From: CAYRES01 sp964423425
GTDB lineage: Bacteria; Actinomycetota; Thermoleophilia; RBG-16-64-13
Direction of reading: 5' to 3'
Length of the DNA: 64,000 bases
NCBI GenBank assembly: GCA_964423425.1
Contig: CAYRES010000012.1
Coordinates: 18,094 to 82,093, forward strand
How positions within the stretch are numbered: the stretch's first letter is position 1; each line of letters begins with the position of its first letter. The notes below the pieces were generated by a model, which saw only the letters and a list, made by a program, of their open reading frames with translations, was not told where the DNA came from and did not search any database. Shown here piece after piece: positions 52,005 to 60,189 of the stretch. The position numbers were made by a program, and so were the translations under genes.

Positions 52005-53261
52005 ATGCCGGACACACCCAAGAGTTCCCAGGGACACACACGGGGTCACGCAGCCTCGGCGTCGGCCGATCGAACCGTCTACGAGCGACTTGCGCGGCAC
52101 ATGTCGGCTCTCGGCATGGGCCTTCCCTACCGGGATGAACTGGTCGATATCCTCGAGGCAAATCTCACCCCGGAAGAAGCCGAGGTGGCGCTCCTCCTTC
52201 CCAACAGAGTGGCGCCATTCGAGGTGCTCTCCGCCCAGAAAGTCGCCGACCGGAGCAGCCGCCGGCCCGACGAGGTGCTGCCTCACCTGGAGAGCCTCGC
52301 CGCCAAGCACCTGCTGTTCACTCACCCTACCGGCACGGGCGAGCAGGGATACGCATTGCACCAAGCTGGCTACGGCTTCCCCCAGGTCTTTCATTGGGGC
52401 GGACAGGCCACCGAGCACGCCGCCCGCATGGCCGGCATGGTGGGACGGTATGCCGACCGCAATGTCACCATCGAGATGTACGGGGAGACGCCGACCAAAC
52501 CCTATCGCTACGTGCCCCCCAAGGAAGCGGTTCCCGGCCCACACGATGACATGGCAGACCGCCATGCCGATACCAGCGATGAAGCCCACACCGTTCCGGG
52601 CCGTGACATGGAGGCGGTTCCCGGCGAGGGCGAGCGGGAGATCGTCTACCCCTACGACACCATGGAGAAGATCGTGGGCCAGGCCCGGCGTTTCGCGGTG
52701 GCCCACTGCACCTGCCGCATGGCCCGGCGCCTCTTGGGGCGGGAGTGCGGACATCCGCTCGAGGTGTGCATGAAGTTCGACGACCTGGCCGACTACCTCA
52801 TCGAGCACGGGTTGGGCCGCGAGATCACTCGCGAGGAGGCTCTCGAGGTCGTTCGCGTCTCCGAAGAAGCGGGACTCGTCCACTTCGTGGACAACTGTGC
52901 GGGCGATCTACGCCACAACTGCAACTGCTGCGGGGACGCCTGCTGGAACGTGGGCAACATCCGCCGGCGGAGGATCCCGCGTGACCTCATCATGGCCACC
53001 TACTTCCTGCGCGAGACCGATAAGGACGGCTGCTCAGGCTGTGGGGTGTGTGCCGAGATATGTCCGGTGGCCTGCGTGGAGATGGTCGAGAGCCTGCCGG
53101 TGATCGATGACCAGTGGTGCATCGGGTGCGGAGTCTGCGTGCACAAGTGCCCCGAGAATGCCGCCCGCCTACGGGTTCGGGACGACGTGGATGGCGAACT
53201 ACCGGCCGATTTCGCCGAACTGCATGAGCGTATCCTGCGGGAGAAGGACTACCGGAAATGA
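52005..53261 (+). CDS. Multi-cluster iron-sulfur protein with N-terminal winged helix
   Basis: A 418-residue protein. Residues about 30-120 look like a winged helix (FEVLSAQKVADRSSRRPDEV); a central Cys-rich part has HCTCRMARRL near 225 and NCNCCGDACW near 305; the C-terminus holds two [4Fe-4S] ferredoxin motifs, CSGCGVCAEICPVAC and CIGCGVCVHKCPENA (about 345-388). AAGGAGAG precedes the ATG. It follows the anti-sigma kinase by 88 nt, suggesting a redox-linked partner-switching module (inference). Function unknown. Confidence 0.8.
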   Translation: MPDTPKSSQGHTRGHAASASADRTVYERLARHMSALGMGLPYRDELVDILEANLTPEEAEVALLLPNRVAPFEVLSAQKVADRSSRRPDEVLPHLESLAAKHLLFTHPTGTGEQGYALHQAGYGFPQVFHWGGQATEHAARMAGMVGRYADRNVTIEMYGETPTKPYRYVPPKEAVPGPHDDMADRHADTSDEAHTVPGRDMEAVPGEGEREIVYPYDTMEKIVGQARRFAVAHCTCRMARRLLGRECGHPLEVCMKFDDLADYLIEHGLGREITREEALEVVRVSEEAGLVHFVDNCAGDLRHNCNCCGDACWNVGNIRRRRIPRDLIMATYFLRETDKDGCSGCGVCAEICPVACVEMVESLPVIDDQWCIGCGVCVHKCPENAARLRVRDDVDGELPADFAELHERILREKDYRK

Positions 53262-53284
53262 CCGCCGCACGTTCGTGGGCGGCG

Positions 53285-54352
53285 TCATCGCCTGTCGGTC
53301 GAGGCCTTCCTCCGCACCACGAGAGGCAACGAACCCCGTTCATACACGCGGCCTATGAGGGCCGCCGCCGGCGCAGCCGCGGCGGCCAGTCCTTCGAGTA
53401 GGCGCTCGAGGCGCTCTTCGGGTACGGCGATGAGCAGGCCCCCCGAGGTCTGGGCATCGGCTGCGAGGGCCTTCTCCCACTCCTCGGGTCCATCCACCCA
53501 CTCCGTGCGGGCCTCCACGTGCTCAAGATTGCGCCACGTCCCACCCGGAATCACGCCGAGCAGGGCCAAGTCGACCGCCCCCGGCAGCCAAGGCAGCTCC
53601 TCGAACCACACCTCCGCCGTGACTCCGCTCGCCTCGGCCATCTCCAAGAGGTGCCCCAAGAGGCCGAAGCCGGTCACGTCGGTCATCGACGCGACCCCAC
53701 AGGCACGAGCAGCCTCCGCCGCGCCCTTGTTGAGTGCGGCCATGCACTCCGTGGCGGCCGCCAGCACCTCGGGCGCGACGCCACCTCGTTTGATCGCCGT
53801 GGCGATGACGCCCGTACCGAGCGGCTTGGTGAGTACCAGGTAATCGCCCGCCCGGGCCCGCGAGTTGGTGAGCTGCCGGCCGGGCTGCACGGTGCCGGTC
53901 ACCGCCAGGCCGTACTTCGGCTCTGGATCGTCGATGGTATGACCCCCCACAATGGTGAGCCCGGCCTCCCGGGCTACGGCGGCCCCGCCCTTCAGTATCT
54001 GCACCAGGTGATCGAGGGGTAGAGTGCCCAAGGGGAAGCCCACGATGTTGAGAGCGGTCAGAGGCTTCGCCCCCATGGCATACACGTCCGACAGCGAGTT
54101 CGCCGCCGCGATGCGCCCGAAATCGTAGGGGTCATCCACCACAGGCGTGAAGAAGTCGACGGTCTGCACGAGCGCCAACTCGTCGGACAGACGATAGACG
54201 GCGGCATCGTCGGCCGTGTTCGTTCCCACCAGCAGGTTGGGATCGTCAGGGAGCGGAAGCTCCGTCATGACGTGCCCCAGATCTCCGGGGCCCAGTTTGC
54301 ACGCTCAGCCGGAACCGTGTGACAACGTCGTCAGCCTGGGAACCTCACCCAC
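53285..54352 (-). CDS. selD: Selenide, water dikinase (selenophosphate synthetase), selenoprotein
   Basis: A 355-residue enzyme making selenophosphate from selenide and ATP. Downstream motifs are standard: DDAAVYRLSDELALVQTVDF, SLSDVYAMGAKPLTALNIVGF, GGHTIDDPEPKYGL, GTGVIATAIKRG, MTDVTGFGLLGHL. The N-terminus is read through a TGA at 54307-54305 as selenocysteine: LTTLSHGSG-U-ACKLGPGDL, the active-site position (Cys or Sec) with the catalytic Lys two residues on. Standard annotation would start at the ATG 54268 and miss it. GTG 54352 has AAGGAG 8 nt upstream. Divergent from nur. Confidence 0.9.
54274..54307 (-). promoter_or_regulatory. Sec codon and SECIS-like stem-loop in selD
   Basis: TGA (54307-54305) is followed after 13 nt by a stem GCCCC (54291-54287) with GGGGC (54278-54274) around GGAGATCT; GTG and CAC can pair as a lower stem. 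Position and loop Gs fit a bacterial SECIS element for SelB. The fold is by eye. Confidence 0.7.
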
Positions 54353-54446
54353 CGGCCTCACTCCTTGATAGCGCATGAGCATTCGTGAACAACCCTACCA
54401 CACTCAAGAATGAAGGTCGGCCGGCAGGCCCGCCTGACCCATGCTG

Positions 54447-54481
54447 TTGACACATATGCGCACTTGCAATATTTTTGCAGT
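54447..54481 (+). promoter_or_regulatory. nur promoter with Nur box, leaderless
   Basis: TTGACA (54447-54452), exactly 17 bp, TATTTT (54470-54475), then six bases to the nur ATG: a leaderless start. TTGCAA-TATTT-TTGCAG (54464-54480) overlays the -10 and matches the published Streptomyces Nur box (tTGCaa-N5-ttGCAA) in 11 of 12 positions. Nickel-bound Nur would block its own operon. Confidence 0.82.
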
Positions 54482-54928
54482 ATGACCCATCACGCCAAGA
54501 GCACCCTCCGCGAACTCGGCTACCGCCTCACTCCGCAACGCACGCTCGTGTGGGACGTATTGCGGTCTGGTGGCGGCCACATGGCCGCGGAGGAGATCTG
54601 CCACGAGGTGCAACGCAGCTTTCCCCACATCAACCTCTCCACCGTCTACCGCACACTCGACCTGCTGGTGGAGCTGAACCTGGTGAAGGAGACCTGCATA
54701 GGGCCGGAGCGGCGCTACTACGAGATCGAAGAAGAGATACCGCACCACCACTTGGTGTGCGAAGGCTGCGGACGCATCATCCATGTCCATGACGAAGACC
54801 TGGAGGGGCTTGCGAACGGCCTCGAGACGAACCACGGTTTCCTCGTACACGAAGTGACCGTGTTTGGCGTGTGCGGTTCATGTGAGCACGGCGCCGGGGA
54901 GAAAAGGCCACAAGATGCACATCCCTGA
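54482..54928 (+). CDS. nur: Fur-family regulator, probable nickel sensor Nur
   Basis: A 148-residue Fur-family repressor: winged helix LGYRLTPQRTLVWDVLRS and HINLSTVYRTLDLLVELNLV, metal region PHHHLVCEGCGRIIHVHDED, and a C-terminal VCGSC completing the structural Cys4 zinc site. The Nur box on its promoter and the following nickel-type ECF transporter favour Nur over Zur, PerR or Fur. The ATG at 54482 is fixed by the leaderless promoter; its stop overlaps nikMN by 14 nt. Confidence 0.87.
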   Translation: MTHHAKSTLRELGYRLTPQRTLVWDVLRSGGGHMAAEEICHEVQRSFPHINLSTVYRTLDLLVELNLVKETCIGPERRYYEIEEEIPHHHLVCEGCGRIIHVHDEDLEGLANGLETNHGFLVHEVTVFGVCGSCEHGAGEKRPQDAHP

Positions 54929-55901
54929 CGGGTTCATCGATGCTCCCACCGCCGTAGCCACCGGTGTGGCGGCCGCCGGAGTCGTCGCCTACTCCCTCCG
55001 GCGGACGGGCCGCGACATGCACGAACGGTCCGTACCGCTCTTGGGTGTGACCGCCGCCTTTGTGTTCGCCGCTCAGATGCTGAATTTTCCCGTGGCGGGT
55101 GGTACCAGCGGACACTTGATCGGGGCACTCTTGGCCATGGTGCTCCTTGGGCCATGGGCGGGAGTGCTGGTGATGACGGCAGTGCTGGTGGTGCAGGCGC
55201 TCGTCATGGCCGACGGAGGTATCACCGCGCTGGGTGCCAATCTCCTGAACATGGCCGTGGCCGGAGGGCTCCTCCCCTTCGCCGTCTTCGCGTTGCTCAG
55301 ACGCATACTCGCCCGCAACGTGACCGGGTTCTTGGCCGCGGTCGCCGTCTCCTCCTGGTGCGCGGTCGTGCTCGCGTCGGCGGCGGCGGCCCTCGAGTTG
55401 GCCGCATCGGGTACGGTGCCGCCCAGTGTGGCCCTGCCCACCATGGTCGCAGTCCACATGATCATTGGTCTGGGCGAGGCCCTCATCACCACGACGGTGG
55501 TGGCGGCCGTGCTGGCCTCACGGCCGGACCTCGTGAAGACGTTCCCCTCCAACCTCAAACCTCCGGCCACCGCACCCGCTCTTGGCCGCCGGGGCCGCGC
55601 CCTCACCTTCACCGGCGCCGCCCTCATACTCGCGCTCGCCCTGGCCGTGTTTGTCTCCCCCTTCGCCTCTTCTTCCCCCGACGGGCTGGAGAGGGTGGCC
55701 GAAGAGAAGGGCTTCGCCGAGGCCGCTCTCGAAGAGCCGGTCTGGGCGGGATCCCCCCTACCTGAGTACGTCTTCCCCGGCATAGCCAACGACCGGGTGG
55801 CCACGGCCTTGGCCGGCTTGGTGGGCACGCTCGTACTCTTCGCGCTTGTCTTCCTGCTCGGCCGAGCCGTGCGCGGCCGGCCGGCCCCTGGGTCTCAATG
55901 A
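54915..55901 (+). CDS. nikMN: Nickel/cobalt ECF transporter S component, NikM-NikN (CbiM-CbiN) fusion
   Basis: A 328-residue membrane protein. The N-terminus MHIPDGFIDAPTAV is the metal-binding loop (Met1 amine, His2); six or so helices follow (AQMLNFPVAGGTSGHLIG, GANLLNMAVAGGLLP). Residues about 235-328 form the NikN/CbiN-like part, with a helix, the PDGLERVAEEKGF loop and a last helix. Metal is not fixed by sequence, but the Nur box implies nickel. The ATG fixes the functional N-terminus. Confidence 0.9.
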   Translation: MHIPDGFIDAPTAVATGVAAAGVVAYSLRRTGRDMHERSVPLLGVTAAFVFAAQMLNFPVAGGTSGHLIGALLAMVLLGPWAGVLVMTAVLVVQALVMADGGITALGANLLNMAVAGGLLPFAVFALLRRILARNVTGFLAAVAVSSWCAVVLASAAAALELAASGTVPPSVALPTMVAVHMIIGLGEALITTTVVAAVLASRPDLVKTFPSNLKPPATAPALGRRGRALTFTGAALILALALAVFVSPFASSSPDGLERVAEEKGFAEAALEEPVWAGSPLPEYVFPGIANDRVATALAGLVGTLVLFALVFLLGRAVRGRPAPGSQ

Positions 55902-55932
55902 CGCCCCGAGAAGAGTGACACATCCAGGCTAC

Positions 55933-56718
55933 ATGCACCTGCACGGCCCCCACCCCGAGCCCGTCTCCCCCGCCGAGTACCCGGGCGTCCTCGGCCGTCT
56001 CGATGCGCGCGCGAAGATAGTGGCGCTGGTGGGATTCGTGGTGGTGGTGGTGACCACCCCCGCCGACGCGTTCGCCGCCTTCGCGCTCTACGGGCTCGTG
56101 CTGAGCTTCCTGGTCGGCTTGGCGCACATGCCCCTTCGGCTCTTGGGCCGCCGCCTGCTTCTCATCATGCCTTTCGTGGTCGTGGTGGCGGTGTTCCTCC
56201 CCTTCTTCCACAGGCACGGCGCCGGCAGCCTCAGCGTGGGGCCGGTGACGATGGACGTGGGAGGTCTGCTCATCCTCTTCAACGTTACCGTCAAGGCGCT
56301 CTTGGCCGTCACCGCCACCAGCGTTCTCCTCCACACCACCGGCATCAGCAGCCTCTTGGCCGGCTTGGAGCGGTTGCGGGTGCCCCGGGTTTTCGTACTC
56401 ATGGTGTCGTTTCTGCACCGCTACTCGTTCGTGGTGGGTGAGGAGTTCCGCCGCATGCGCACGGCCATGGACTCCCGCAACTACCGAGCCCGGTGGTTGT
56501 GGCAGGGAGGGGTCCTCGGCAGGATGGTGGGGGCCCTCTTCGTGCGGAGTTACGAAAGAGCTGAGCGGGTGCACCTGGCCATGGTGAGCCGAGGGTATTG
56601 CGGTGCAGCTCCACCGACCGCCGGCCTGCCGCTCTCCCTCTGGGACGGTGCCTTCATGGCCGCCGTTCTGCTGCTCGCGGTGTCGATCAGAGTGGCCGGA
56701 CCGTATGTCGGCGCCTAG
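55933..56718 (+). CDS. nikQ: ECF transporter T component (CbiQ/NikQ)
   Basis: A 261-residue membrane coupling protein: LDARAKIVALVGFVV at the start, helices through about 135, and the coupling-helix motif MRTAMDSRNYRARW and ERVHLAMVSRGYCG (two Ala-Arg-Gly-type signatures). ATG 55933 is used; GTG 55914 is possible. The stop overlaps nikO by 14 nt. Confidence 0.9.
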   Translation: MHLHGPHPEPVSPAEYPGVLGRLDARAKIVALVGFVVVVVTTPADAFAAFALYGLVLSFLVGLAHMPLRLLGRRLLLIMPFVVVVAVFLPFFHRHGAGSLSVGPVTMDVGGLLILFNVTVKALLAVTATSVLLHTTGISSLLAGLERLRVPRVFVLMVSFLHRYSFVVGEEFRRMRTAMDSRNYRARWLWQGGVLGRMVGALFVRSYERAERVHLAMVSRGYCGAAPPTAGLPLSLWDGAFMAAVLLLAVSIRVAGPYVGA

Positions 56719-57523
56719 AGGGACGAACCCATCGCGCCTGCCCCAGGTGCCGCCCCAGGTGCCGGACACGGGTTCCCCGGCATTGGAGATCTCCGGCCTC
56801 TCCTACACCTATCCCAACGGCGCCAAGGCGCTCTCCGACGTTCACCTCCGCGTCGAAGCCGGGGAGAGCGTGGCCCTTCTCGGTCCGAACGGAGCCGGGA
56901 AGTCGACCCTGGTGCTCCACCTGAACGGCATCCTTCGGGGGGAGGGCGAGGTCAGGGTCTTCGGCATGGCGGTCGAACAGGCACGGCTGCGGGAGATCAG
57001 AGCCCGCGTGGGCGTGGTCTTCCAAGATCCGGACGACCAACTGTTCCTCCCCACAGTGGAGCGGGACGTCGCCTTCGGGCCGGAGAATCTCGGCCTGCCC
57101 GCAGATGAGGTCGCCGCCCGGGTAGGGCGGGCGCTTGCGGCCGTAGGGCTCAGCGGGCAGGCGGCCTCGCCCGCCTATCACCTGTCTTTGGGCCAGAAGA
57201 AGAGAGCCGCCATTGCCACCGTGCTGTCCATGCAGCCCGAGTTGCTCGTGCTCGACGAGCCTTCAGCCAACCTCGACCCCAAGGCAAAACGCATGCTGGC
57301 CGAGGTTCTCACCGGCATCGACCTCACCGCGATCGTGGTGACACACGACCTGCCCTACGCCTGCGAACTCTGTGACCGCGCCGTGATCCTACACGAGGGG
57401 ACCGTCAAGGCGGACGGCCCCCTCCACGACCTCCTGAGCGACTCCGCGCTCCTTGCAGCACTCGACTTGGAACTTCCGCTCGGGTTCGATCCGCTGCGGG
57501 CTCTCGAGTGCAGCAGGCGCTGA
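56705..57523 (+). CDS. nikO: ECF transporter ATPase (CbiO/NikO)
   Basis: A 272-residue ABC ATPase energizing nickel or cobalt uptake: Walker A LLGPNGAGKSTLV near residue 60, Q-loop FQDPDDQLF, signature LSLGQKKRAAIA and Walker B LLVLDEPSANLDP, then the switch His in VVTHDLPYA. The signature Q-K-K variant is normal for CbiO. Last gene of the nur operon; the stop is 4 nt from the convergent pspC stop. Confidence 0.95.
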   Translation: MSAPRGTNPSRLPQVPPQVPDTGSPALEISGLSYTYPNGAKALSDVHLRVEAGESVALLGPNGAGKSTLVLHLNGILRGEGEVRVFGMAVEQARLREIRARVGVVFQDPDDQLFLPTVERDVAFGPENLGLPADEVAARVGRALAAVGLSGQAASPAYHLSLGQKKRAAIATVLSMQPELLVLDEPSANLDPKAKRMLAEVLTGIDLTAIVVTHDLPYACELCDRAVILHEGTVKADGPLHDLLSDSALLAALDLELPLGFDPLRALECSRR

Positions 57524-57527
57524 ACCG

Positions 57528-57749
57528 TCAGGCCCCGGGTGGTCCAGGCTGCCACGCGGTGGGCGGCGCCTCCGGCACGATGATCCACATGATGAGGTAC
57601 AACAGCACCCCGAACCCGCCGAAGAGCACCACGATCACCCAGAGTATGCGGACAAGGGTGGGATCGAGGTCGAGGTAGGCAGCCAAGCCGCCACACACTC
57701 CCGCCACCATGCGGTCGCTCGTTGAGCGGTATAGCCTCTTCGTGGCCAT
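57528..57749 (-). CDS. PspC-domain membrane protein
   Basis: A 73-residue PspC protein: KRLYRSTSDRMVAGVCGGLA, YLDLDPTLVRILWV, one transmembrane helix (about 36-60), and a Pro-rich tail. PspC proteins respond to envelope stress or regulate the phage-shock response; isolated copies are common in actinomycetes. AAGGAGCGATTC precedes the ATG. No pspA is nearby. Confidence 0.9.
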   Translation of the reverse strand: MATKRLYRSTSDRMVAGVCGGLAAYLDLDPTLVRILWVIVVLFGGFGVLLYLIMWIIVPEAPPTAWQPGPPGA

Positions 57750-57844
57750 GAATCGCTCCTTGTTGGCTTTCCTCTCCGCGGAAGGGGCGCATGACTCAGG
57801 CCGGCATGTTGTACCGGCCTCTTGCCAGTCACCACAGCGTCAGC

Positions 57845-58081
57845 CTACGCTTGGCCCATGTCCTTGTAGGTGACCTCGAAAGTGCAGGAGGGGCAGGTGT
57901 AGACCGTCTCCCCCGTGTCCTTCACCTTGACGTCGAGGTCAACATTGCAGTCGGGGCACATGCCGGCCGACATCAGGCACTCAGGTGAGGTGCAGAGGAA
58001 CTTGGTCTCGCCCCCCGGAGCGGCCAGCTTCACTTCGGCCTCGTGCTCCTTACAGTTCTCGCAGTAATGGACTTCGGTCAC
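57845..58081 (-). CDS. Small double zinc-ribbon protein
   Basis: A 78-residue protein with YCENCKEHE near residues 7-10, a Cys pair CTSPEC (about 30-35), then CPDCNVDLDV (about 42-51) and TCPSCTFEV near 62-71. It looks like two zinc-binding knuckles. The GTG at 58081 has AAAGGAGG 5-6 nt upstream. It lies near a second small Cys-rich gene. Function unknown. Confidence 0.75.
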   Translation of the reverse strand: MTEVHYCENCKEHEAEVKLAAPGGETKFLCTSPECLMSAGMCPDCNVDLDVKVKDTGETVYTCPSCTFEVTYKDMGQA

Positions 58082-58179
58082 GTCGACCTCCTTTGGCTCT
58101 CGTACAGCACGACGATACGAACGGGCACGGATACGGCTTCACCCGGCCCCGGAATTGCGCAAGAAGGCCCAGTATCACT

Positions 58180-58377
58180 TCAGCGGGCATCGGCGATGGG
58201 CTCCTTGTACACGTCGGCATTGTGCATGACGCACTCCGGGTTCATGCAGAACCACACCCGGTAGGTGACGCAGAGACCGGTGGATGAATCACCGGACGTT
58301 CCGGTACGGACCTCCTCCTCCACCCGCTCGGCGAGAGTCTTCCCACAGTTGTCACACACCTTGATGTCGCGAGCCAC
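58180..58377 (-). CDS. Small Cys-rich protein, unknown function
   Basis: A 65-residue protein: VCDNCGKTLAERVEEEV, then VWFCMNPECVMHNADVY, i.e. two Cys pairs able to bind zinc or iron. The GTG start follows AGAGGTGAG. The motif C-x-N-P-E-C matches the partner gene downstream (CTSPEC), suggesting duplicated origin or shared partners. Function unknown. Confidence 0.65.
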   Translation of the reverse strand: MARDIKVCDNCGKTLAERVEEEVRTGTSGDSSTGLCVTYRVWFCMNPECVMHNADVYKEPIADAR

Positions 58378-58537
58378 GTGCTCACCTCTGCGATCGAGTA
58401 TCTACGGCTCTTCCCTGCCTCTCTTCCAACCGGATTCCTCTTGGTCTTTTCCCCGAGACGGCCCTCCCTACACCCGCACATGGGGCATAATGGGAAAGAG
58501 TCGAATGGAATGGACCCGATCGAGGAGGTCCCCCGCC

Positions 58538-60145
58538 GTGCACTTCCGCTTCTCCCCCCGTCCCAACCGCGCCCATGACATCAACTGGCACATCTGGTCA
58601 GAGGAGGCCTTTGCCCGAGCCGAACAGGAGGACCGCCCCCTCTTCCTCTCGCTCTCCACCACCTGGTGCCACTGGTGCGCAACCATGGACGAGACAACCT
58701 TCTCCGACCCCATCATCATCGAGAAGCTGAATGAGGAATTCGTGCCGGTGCGCGTCGACGCCGACGAGCGTCCCGATCTCTACGCCCGGTACGGGATGGG
58801 CGGCTGGCCGTCATTCGCCGTCCTCACACCAGAGGGCGAGCTCATGACCGGCGCGACCTACCAGCCTCCAGACGAACTCCTCGAGGTGCTGCTGAACGTG
58901 ACCGACGTGTGGTCGCAGAACCGGGATGACATACGGCGCGAAGTGGCCGAGCTCCAGGCCTATTTCGCCGAGCATCGCCCCGGCCCAGGTGCCGTGGAGC
59001 CGGGGGATTTCCTCATCGAAGGCAGCTTGGCTCCCGCCCTTCCCAGTTTCGACGAGGAGTACGGAGGATTCGGAAGAGGCTCGAAATTCCCCCGTCCCGA
59101 CATCCTCGAGGCCCTCCTGTACCTGACGGCGATGGTGCCCCAGGGCTCAGGTGAGGCGAGAGACAAGGCCCCGGCCATCCTGCTCACCACCCTCGACGCG
59201 GTGGTGGAGAGAGGCCTTCACGACCAAGTGGAGGGCGGCTTCTTCCGCTACGCGACCACACGTGAGTGGGAGTTTCCCCACCACGAGAAGCTCCTCGCCG
59301 ACAACGCTCTACTCATCCGTCTGCTTGCGGCAGCCTCGCAGGTGTTTTCCCGGCGAAAGTATCTGGATGCGGCCGAATCCGCGCAGGCCTATCTGGACTC
59401 GCGCCTGTGGCTCAAGAAGAAGGGGGTGTACGCGTCCAGCCAGGCACCCGACCTCGACTACTACCAGGCCGAGCCGGCAACGCGCCGCACGCTCGCCGCA
59501 CCTGCGGTCGACGATCGCAGCTTCGCCTCCGGGAACGCGCTCGCTGCGCGGGCCTTGGCACACCTGTATGTGCACACCGCAAAGAAGGAGTACGCCGAGC
59601 GAGCCGCGAGTGTGGTTTCCACGCTCTGCTCCCTGAGAAGCCCTCGCGGCCTGGTGTGGCACTCGGACGAACCTACGGCTCTCGATACCATGCTCGCCGA
59701 CCAGATCGACACCCTGTGCGCCCTCCTCGATCTGCACGAGGCCGGCATTGCGACGACAAGGGGTCGGGAATGGCTCGACGACGCCGTCGAGTTGTGGACG
59801 GCTATCGACCCTGTGTTCAGCACGGCCGGGGTGCCTCTTCTCGAAGACATCGGCACCCCTCGTGCCACGACGGGCGAGGAAGGGGCGGCACTCGACATAC
59901 GTCTGGGCCGCATGACCCGCCCACAGGCACCCGTCCAGGAGAATTGCCGCGCGGCGGCCGCGCTGGCCCGCATGGGGCGGCTGCTCAAGAGCAGTGCCCA
60001 CCACGAGCGCGCCCTCGCCATTCTCGGCCACATTACGCCGACTGCCGCCGAGATCGGCAACTACGCCGCCGAATTGGCGACCGCCGCCCTCGTGGTGCTG
60101 AGGGGCGGGAGCAGGTCGCCGCTCGGGCTTTCTGAGGAAGACTAG
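58538..60145 (+). CDS. DUF255 thioredoxin-domain protein (YyaL/SPATA20 type)
   Basis: A 535-residue protein: N-terminal thioredoxin-like domain (about 1-150) with the redox motif TWCHWCATM near residue 45, then an (alpha/alpha)6-barrel-like region (about 180-520). The family (YyaL/SPATA20) has uncharacterized function; a redox or carbohydrate epimerase-related role is suspected. Sequence is shorter than the usual 600-700 residues. The GTG at 58538 follows GAGGAGG by 9 nt. Confidence 0.87.
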   Translation: MHFRFSPRPNRAHDINWHIWSEEAFARAEQEDRPLFLSLSTTWCHWCATMDETTFSDPIIIEKLNEEFVPVRVDADERPDLYARYGMGGWPSFAVLTPEGELMTGATYQPPDELLEVLLNVTDVWSQNRDDIRREVAELQAYFAEHRPGPGAVEPGDFLIEGSLAPALPSFDEEYGGFGRGSKFPRPDILEALLYLTAMVPQGSGEARDKAPAILLTTLDAVVERGLHDQVEGGFFRYATTREWEFPHHEKLLADNALLIRLLAAASQVFSRRKYLDAAESAQAYLDSRLWLKKKGVYASSQAPDLDYYQAEPATRRTLAAPAVDDRSFASGNALAARALAHLYVHTAKKEYAERAASVVSTLCSLRSPRGLVWHSDEPTALDTMLADQIDTLCALLDLHEAGIATTRGREWLDDAVELWTAIDPVFSTAGVPLLEDIGTPRATTGEEGAALDIRLGRMTRPQAPVQENCRAAAALARMGRLLKSSAHHERALAILGHITPTAAEIGNYAAELATAALVVLRGGSRSPLGLSEED

Positions 60146-60154
60146 GTTGCTTGT

Positions 60155-60186
60155 GTCGAGGTGCCGGCCGCGGCTGGCACCTCGAC
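60155..60186. terminator. Hairpin between convergent genes
   Basis: GTCGAGGTGCCGGCC (60155-60169) pairs with GGCTGGCACCTCGAC (60172-60186) with one G-T pair and a very short loop. It lies between the DUF255 gene and the oxidoreductase and would end both transcripts. No T-run. Confidence 0.65.
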
Positions 60187-60189
60187 CAC

